This document shows, piece by piece, positions 58,721 through 64,000 of a stretch of 64,000 nucleotides of DNA. The position numbers and the translations under genes are program-made. The DNA comes from Drosophila persimilis (Eukaryota > Arthropoda > Insecta > Diptera > Drosophilidae). The stretch covers positions 806,001-870,000 of the forward strand of contig NW_020825333.1 of NCBI RefSeq assembly GCF_003286085.1, given 5' to 3'. Under the pieces are notes generated by a model that was given only the letters and a program-made list of their open reading frames with translations, had not been told where the DNA came from and searched no databases. Position 1 is the stretch's first letter, and every line of letters begins with the position of its first letter.

Positions 58721-58731
58721 AACGTTGGGGG
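58721..58731 (+). other. Polypurine tract
   Basis: AACGTTGGGGG directly precedes the 3' LTR. The G run is the expected start for plus-strand DNA synthesis. Confidence 0.65.
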
Positions 58732-59326
58732 AGTGACATATCCATAATTCCCCACATCCCATACACATTATGTTTATGTACAATTCATCCACCCCATCCA
58801 CACAAGTAACAGGACCCCACTCAAGAATCAATAACTGTTTCTTCCCATACTCCAAGCTAGGGCCCTCCATAATATAAACAATGGACCACATTGTTTCATC
58901 AACATTAGAATCACGCCACTCTCGAGAAATCGATTCTTTAGAATCACGCCACTCATGAGGACCAATCAAAGCTAGACATAAAACCAAGGAGTATCACATT
59001 CCTAGCTCCGTCATGTAATGCAACACCGATCGCCAGCAGTGGATGCCTTTCATCAAAGCCGACGCATCCCCAAATATCGATCCAGACACGTACGCCACCG
59101 ACACGAAGATGCAGCCGAGGAAAGCAACGCCCGAAGCCAGAGTCGGGAGTTCCAAGAGAAGGGCTCATGGAAACTAGCCAGCAGCAGAGAGATCAGTTCC
59201 GTTTGAGACAAGCAGACCGAAAGTCAAGTCGGGGAATTCATTTAAATCTTGTGACATAAAGATATTTAAGTTGTAAAATAAAAGTCTTTGTTAAAAAACT
59301 TAAAATCGAGTTGCGGATATTTAACT
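58732..59326 (+). repeat. 3' LTR
   Basis: 595 bp, the same length as the 5' LTR. Differences seen are CCAGACACG for CCAGGCACG, GACCGAAAG for GACCCAAAG and CTTAAAATC for CTTAGAATC. Confidence 0.93.
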
Positions 59327-59430
59327 ATATATACTTTATGGGATCGGAAACACTTCTTTCTGGGCGTTGCACACGCCCACTCTTCCCACAAATCTAATAT
59401 ACCCCAATACTGATTTTGTGTATCAGGTAA
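59327..59430 (-). mobile_element. DINE-1/SGM-like element, part 2 (right copy)
   Basis: Continuation of the DINE-1 split by the LTR element, starting with the second ATAT. It matches 7,295-7,395. Confidence 0.8.
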
Positions 59431-59555
59431 AACAAAGACACCAAGACCGGTTCGACCACAAAACAACTTAGGTGTCCTTAGGAGGGATGAACGCGGTCCT
59501 TTTCTTAGCGCTGGTTGGAACCTACAACTCTGACTCCACATTTACAAATTAAAAA

Positions 59556-60115
59556 TTACAATTTAGAGTTTATTGTTCAATACTGTCTGTGTTTTTGTTA
59601 GAGTTTGTTCACGGCCACGGGAACTTAGATTAAGGTGTTAGGCGCTTCGACGATGAAGGCCGACTGTGAAATTCTATTCAGAAAAGTGGAAAAAAAAACG
59701 TGGCAAGAAATTCACGATAAATGCAACACTTTATGCATAGGAAATTAGCCCTCACACTCAGTGCCAAAAGTATGCAAACACGTGAAGAGAAATGCAAATC
59801 AGAAAACCAGAAAACCCGAAAAAACCAAAGAAAAAAAAACCAAGAAAACCTCCCATTGAAATAATCATAACCTCCCGTCTGTGAAATGTCGCTATGTGCT
59901 TGTTTTTGGCCACTGCCGTGACTTCCGTTTCCTGTTTCAATGTTTACTTTATGCCACCGAATGGGGCATGCCCCCGTGCTTCTCCTTAAGGTGTTAGGCG
60001 CTTCGACGATGAAGGCCGACTGTCTTGAAGAGTACTGAGTCGAAGTAAGAACGTTACCTATGTGTGTGCGCGATAATAGAAAGCTTAAGAGATATGTTCT
60101 TGATGTTACTTAAGA
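59556..60115 (-). repeat. LTR-like segment of the BEL/Pao remnant (right copy), with insertion
   Basis: Counterpart of 7,518-7,748, expanded by the insertion/duplication at 59,630-60,023 and lacking a GCTGTGGATTATAA stretch at about 60,047. Confidence 0.55.
59630..60023. repeat. 38-bp direct repeat flanking a 318-bp insert
   Basis: The 38-bp stretch from TTAAGGTGTTAGGCG to GGCCGACTGT occurs at 59,630-59,667 and again at 59,986-60,023. Between them are 318 bp absent from the left copy, A-rich and without recognisable coding motifs (a Phe-rich open frame on the minus strand is just the poly-A side). Confidence 0.85.
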
Positions 60116-60337
60116 GCTCTACTCCCCCCCGTTGAAAGACCAGGGTATCCTCAACTGGAAGGACGCACAGCTTGTTGACAGCTAGAGTGATGACCTTGAT
60201 TACCCGCGCTGAGGGCCACATCAACGGCGGCAAGTTTGACCTCGTTGACCTGGATCGAGGATTGTGGTGTGCAACGTGGGCACGTTGTCGAAAAGCAGAG
60301 TCAGGTACTCCTCACTCCAACGTTTCTAAAAAATCTG

Positions 60338-61028
60338 CTAGGCACAGGCGACTCGCTGCCAGCGATCGAGTCGATTGAAGTAGAGACCCGTAACGTTTGG
60401 CTCAGGAAACTCCATCAGCGGACGATAAATTAAAAAATGTCCGGGTATAAGGACGCCAAGATCTTCCAGGTTTTCTGAAATCGAGATAAGGGGATGAGAA
60501 TTCATTACAACCTGGATTTGGCACACCAATGTCCGCAGAGCATCGAATCAAAAAAGTGACGATCCCAACGTGCGATACAAATTATGTTTGACCGCCTTCA
60601 CCGCTGCCTCCCACAAACCGCCGAAATGCGGCGAGCGAGACACAGTTTTCATGCCACCGATGGGCAAAAACTTTAAGCGAATCGCTCCAAGTAGCGACTG
60701 TCGACCAGCATGGTGATGATTCCGTTGAAAGTGCGTAATGATGGCGAGCGTTAATAGATAATGCCTGTGCAAAATGATTGGGTGGCGTGAATCGAAGTGA
60801 GTGCCGCAGGCGGCCACCAACACGAACTAGACCAAAGTCATCTATGAAAGGCGAGAGCAAGATGATTCTGCTGGGAGCCTCGACGCAGTTCACTTTCCGC
60901 ACAGCAATGTACTTATGTGCCCGTTGAACGATGCGACATAATAATCCTTTGCGAAGGTACTCAGACGAGAGATCCGGTGACATCGTCCTACTGATGACTT
61001 TCTGAACGTAACCAAAAATGCGCATCAT
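60338..61028 (-). pseudogene. BEL/Pao integrase fragment (right copy)
   Basis: Counterpart of 7,962-8,652 with the same zinc-binding (HHHAGRQSLL), core (PHFGGLWEAAVKAV) and C-terminal (LIPGHFLIYRPL) pieces in the same broken frames. Confidence 0.75.
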
Positions 61029-61401
61029 GACTCCAAATGAGTTGTGCTAACGAAAGTGTATGAAAACGGATGAGTGTGTGAAATAGCTTGGCTTGAATGG
61101 TGAGGAATAGACATAAGCAGATCATTTAACGAAAGACCAGATGTGGTAGCCGCAGAGCCGTCGAATACGACCCTCAGATTTGTTGTGGAGCTGTTCTCTT
61201 TGATGACGCAATGATGTAGCAAGAAATATTTGCACTTGTGCCCATCTTCCTGGGGCACCAGAGACATATTCCGCGTATTCCCCTGAGGGTAAGCGAGCGT
61301 TGGCGATGGTTGACGAAGTATTCCTCGCAGTGAAGTTCCTCCTTTGTTGCCCTAGCGATTGGCTCAAAGATGTCCTTCACTTCCCAAAATTGACGAACCA
61401 A
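61025..61401 (-). pseudogene. BEL/Pao RT N-terminal fragment (right copy)
   Basis: Counterpart of 8,649-9,025, with the same frameshift between TKEELHCEEYF and NLRVVFDGSA and no catalytic YxDD box. Confidence 0.7.
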
Positions 61402-61513
61402 TCCTTACACACCTTTCTATTAATTAATAACTGTAGTGGTATTTTTATTTTGATTGCATGCTTAGTTTCTTAGTAAGTTTAGTGGTAATTTTCCTCGAAT
61501 GTTAGTCTAATAG

Positions 61514-61738
61514 CTATCTTTCTTGCATGTTTGCGTTTGGTTCGGCTACGCACCGTGCGTCATGCGGCAGCGCCCCTAAAATCCGCGATTTCAGAACGAG
61601 ATCCACCGAGATATCTTCAGTTAAGAAGGTAGCATCTCCTATGCCAGAGACAGCAGTAAGCGATTTAGTTTTACGCAGTTGAAGCTGATTAGCTATACGA
61701 GTAGTTACGAAATGCAATTGCGAGTCCGAGTCCAACAA
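61514..61738 (-). pseudogene. BEL/Pao protease fragment (right copy)
   Basis: Identical reading to 9,138-9,362, again with D-S-D in the protease motif. Confidence 0.6.
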
Positions 61739-61819
61739 TGCGCGACATGGTATGAAAGTTCCAGCGCTGTTTTTGACGAGAACGACGACGGTGGCTAATA
61801 GAACAGGCTCAAACGGACG

Positions 61820-63172
61820 CTAGAATATATAAACTAGCGGCGAGGAGGGCGACAATGCAACCATGGCGGTATGATTTGGCTGTGGCTCGATTGAAGAAAC
61901 AGTATGGAATGTCTCTGTTAGACGAAGAAAATGCAGAAGAGTGTGGTGCTTCGATTGACAAGTACAGCACGGACCTGATTTACAATCTTTCACGTGATGA
62001 CCCTTTCGTAGGCAATTGACGCATAACAAGACCCTCTTTGTGTAATTGTGACGATCATTCGATAGATTTTTCCACCGTTGACAACTGGCGATCATATGGT
62101 TCGTGCCTTCACAGAACACACTGGAAACATGAGCGCATGATGCTACAAACGATTTTCATGATGCGTACTCGCGGTTTTCCCTGACCCGGTTGCCAACCTG
62201 ACCATGTTGCCCTTGCATGGAGTGGTGAATGCCTACGACATCTTTGTTCCAGAAAGGCAGATATTTCTCCCAGGATGGAAGATTTTGATTCGACGACGCT
62301 GCTTCCTATTTAACTTGAGGAAGCAAGTGGACGATGATGCAATCAGCTATTTCCTCCTTAGTTGCCAGCGCTTCCAACGCGTGAAGATGTGAGGTGGCGG
62401 CGTCCGTAAGCGCCCGCAGCTGAACAACAGATGAGTCCCCACTCGCCAGCCCAAATATTTCTCTAATGTGTGCCTGTAGAATGAGACGTTTATTAGCCAA
62501 TCGTTTTTTGAGAATATCTAATTGCAATTATTGTAATTAGCCTCGCTCATCTTCAACGAACTAATGGTGTCCAACGCCGCTCCGCTCAAACAAGACCGCA
62601 AATGCTATAATTTCTCGATAGAAGTCAGTTCAGCTTCACTATCAATAACAGCTGTGGACATGGCATAGAATATAGGTCCACTCTGTATAGTCTCCGCTGA
62701 ACTTGGGCAGCTGCAGCTGTGGCAAGCGCAATCGACTGGCTATGTACATAATGGATTGGGATTCACTTGGGTTCATTTGAAACGTGGAACAATGCGTGGC
62801 TTGCGAACTCTGGCCCAACTCACGCTGAAGAATGGTCCTCAAAGATAAGATGGACGAGTCCAATTTTCCAGGTGGTGTGTGCCACAATAAAATTCATTTA
62901 AGCTTCGTCAATGATTTTAACAATCCTCGCAGATCATATTCATCCATTTCGCGTAGCTTTTCACGATCCATCTCTGTTCGTATGGACTCTAGCCTGTCCA
63001 AAATGGCTCTAGCCCTTAGCCTCCTGAAGGAAATCCAAGATGCAAGGAATTGGGTGCTGGCTGCGCTAGCACTAAACCTTTCATCAGATAGAGCATCGCC
63101 AACTTGCACAGTATTACTGTCATTGCGCATAGCCACCGATTCACTCCTTCTATTATTTTTTTTCTTGCCCAT
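61820..63172 (-). pseudogene. BEL/Pao gag fragments (right copy)
   Basis: Counterpart of 9,444-10,789 with the same zinc-knuckle and LPKFSGDYTEW pieces. Small indels near 62,878 and 62,935 distinguish it from the left copy. Confidence 0.7.
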
Positions 63173-63491
63173 GGTTTCGGCTATAGTCTGTTAACGCGGA
63201 GTGTATAAGTCGATCAAAGTTAAATAAAATGATGCAACGCGCTAGTTCAAACGAGTTCAAAACTTGTTGGCGTTCACTTTTGCTGCACTTTTTATGTATT
63301 TATGTCCATAACGTATGCGCGCCAAAGCAACGAAGCGACGACCGAAAAGAACCAACAGTTATGCACAAGCGAACGAGTTCAAGTTGTGCAGACGGTCAAG
63401 AGAGCTGACTGAAGCAAACGACGAAAGAGGAGGCGAAGAAAACTATCGGACCACGCTTAGATCTCTATGCGACGAAAGAGAAGCAAAAACG

Positions 63492-64000
63492 AAATGTTAA
63501 GTTCACAATGTTCGTCCTTTGCGTGGGCGGAAGGGGGTGTGGCGAAATTTTGACACAAAACGGTCAAGGTCCGATATCAAAGGAGTGTGGATACCGAATT
63601 TGGTTGCTCTAGCTTTTATAGTCTCTGAGATCCTAGAACTCATATTTTGCAATAGGCAAAGCCGACCATGAAACCTGTGTGTTAGAGAGAGACACAGCGA
63701 GAGAGAATGAAATTGTTTTCTTGATTCTGTCTTTTATACGATTATACGATCTGGTTCTGATTTTGCATTCTAGAAGATCTAGTCATCCATTACGATTCAG
63801 CGTTTTCAGTTTTCCTGTATCTTTGAAATTGTGGATGCCACAGATTTTTGCCCTATGTGGTGGTGAAGTGGACGAGGCAAAGTTTTGAAATATACTTGTA
63901 ACAGTGACAAGTATTTCTCTAGCTCTTGTAGTCTTTGAGCACTAGGCGCTGATAGGGACGGACAGACGGACGGACGGACAGACGGACAGACAGGACTCAA
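63492..64000 (-). mobile_element. DINE-1/SGM-like element, right copy, cut by the window end
   Basis: Counterpart of 11,116-11,625. The GGACGGACAGACGGACGG block is at about 63,957-63,976. The 5' subterminal repeat would lie just beyond the window. Confidence 0.8.

Larger units (their letters stand above)
52248..59326 (+). mobile_element. 17.6/297/tom-like LTR retrotransposon (errantivirus), apparently complete
   Basis: 7,079 bp with 595-bp LTRs (AGTGAC...TTAACT), a tRNA-Ser-type primer binding site, gag, pol and env frames, and a purine-rich tract before the 3' LTR. It is flanked by ATAT on both sides, and the matching empty site at 7,289 confirms the duplication. ATAT targets, AGTGAC LTR starts and a three-frame layout are features of the 17.6/297 group of Drosophila errantiviruses. 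I count three differences between the LTRs, so the insertion is recent. It sits in the transposon block duplicated on either side of the gene array. Confidence 0.93.
60121..63183 (-). mobile_element. BEL/Pao LTR-retrotransposon remnant (right copy)
   Basis: Same organisation, truncations and frameshifts as 7,750-10,800, with only scattered base differences (for example TTTGCGAAGG for TTTGCTAAGG at about 60,950, and two extra bases near 62,878). The lesions were therefore present before the duplication. Confidence 0.78.
50612..64000. repeat. Right copy of the large segmental duplication (runs off the window)
   Basis: This is a direct-orientation copy of 6,023-11,625. Position 63,996-64,000 matches 11,621-11,625. 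It contains the LTR retrotransposon, a 356-bp duplication/insertion at 59,630-60,023 and about 350 bp of integrase-region sequence that the left copy has lost. Confidence 0.93.

Noticed and set aside
59758-59940. Phe/Gly-rich 60-codon minus frame
   Set aside because: It is the reverse of an A-rich stretch in the 318-bp filler and has no recognisable domain.

Overview
This is eukaryotic repeat-rich DNA, most likely from a Drosophila of the obscura group. The evidence is a fly-type intron/exon gene for a BTBD7-like protein, many DINE-1/SGM/ISY-like Helitron-derived elements (13-bp TATACCCGATACT subterminal inverted repeats, a GTCTGTCCGTCC-type block and a 3' hairpin), a LOA/Bilbo-like non-LTR element, a BEL/Pao remnant and a 17.6/297-like errantivirus. 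The species call is inference. No bacterial-style operon, CRISPR array, rRNA or tRNA gene was seen.

Layout. (1) 1-12,068 is a transposon graveyard, nearly all on the minus strand: a DINE-1 end, a jockey-like RT scrap, a broken LOA/Bilbo-like element (about 1,690-5,560), a gypsy-type pol remnant (5,590-6,905), a DINE-1, a BEL/Pao remnant (7,750-10,800) and another DINE-1. (2) 12,566-15,719 holds the only intact host gene, a three-exon BTBD7-like gene of about 1,012 codons. (3) 13,530-50,611 is a direct tandem array. Its founder unit is the 3' two-thirds of the gene, about 1.1 kb of 3' flank and one DINE-1. Seven more units and a fragment of an eighth follow, with a basic period of about 4.28 kb (4.6 kb where a 394-bp insert is present). 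All copies lack exon 1, the first BTB domain and the start of the second. Copies 1-6 share a 31-nt and a 5-nt deletion and are pseudogenes. A 2.13-kb insertion that looks like a solo LTR (44,254-46,382) sits in unit 7. (4) 50,612-64,000 is a second, same-orientation copy of the block at 6,023-11,625, interrupted by a young, complete-looking 7,079-bp LTR retrotransposon (52,248-59,326) with gag, pol and env.

How it fits together. The gene probably lost one 3' portion to a tandem duplication with one break at the 3' end of a downstream DINE-1 and the other inside exon 2. That broken copy was then amplified, apparently by repeated unequal exchange, because neighbouring units share private mutations and some markers are mosaic. 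A larger direct duplication then joined the array (break at 50,611/50,612) to a second copy of the upstream transposon block. The window ends inside that second block about 940 bp before the point where a second BTBD7-like start codon would be expected (near 64.94 kb if collinearity holds). This prediction, the DINE-1-bounded array and the solo-LTR-like insertion with three internal tandem-repeat families are the observations most worth following up.
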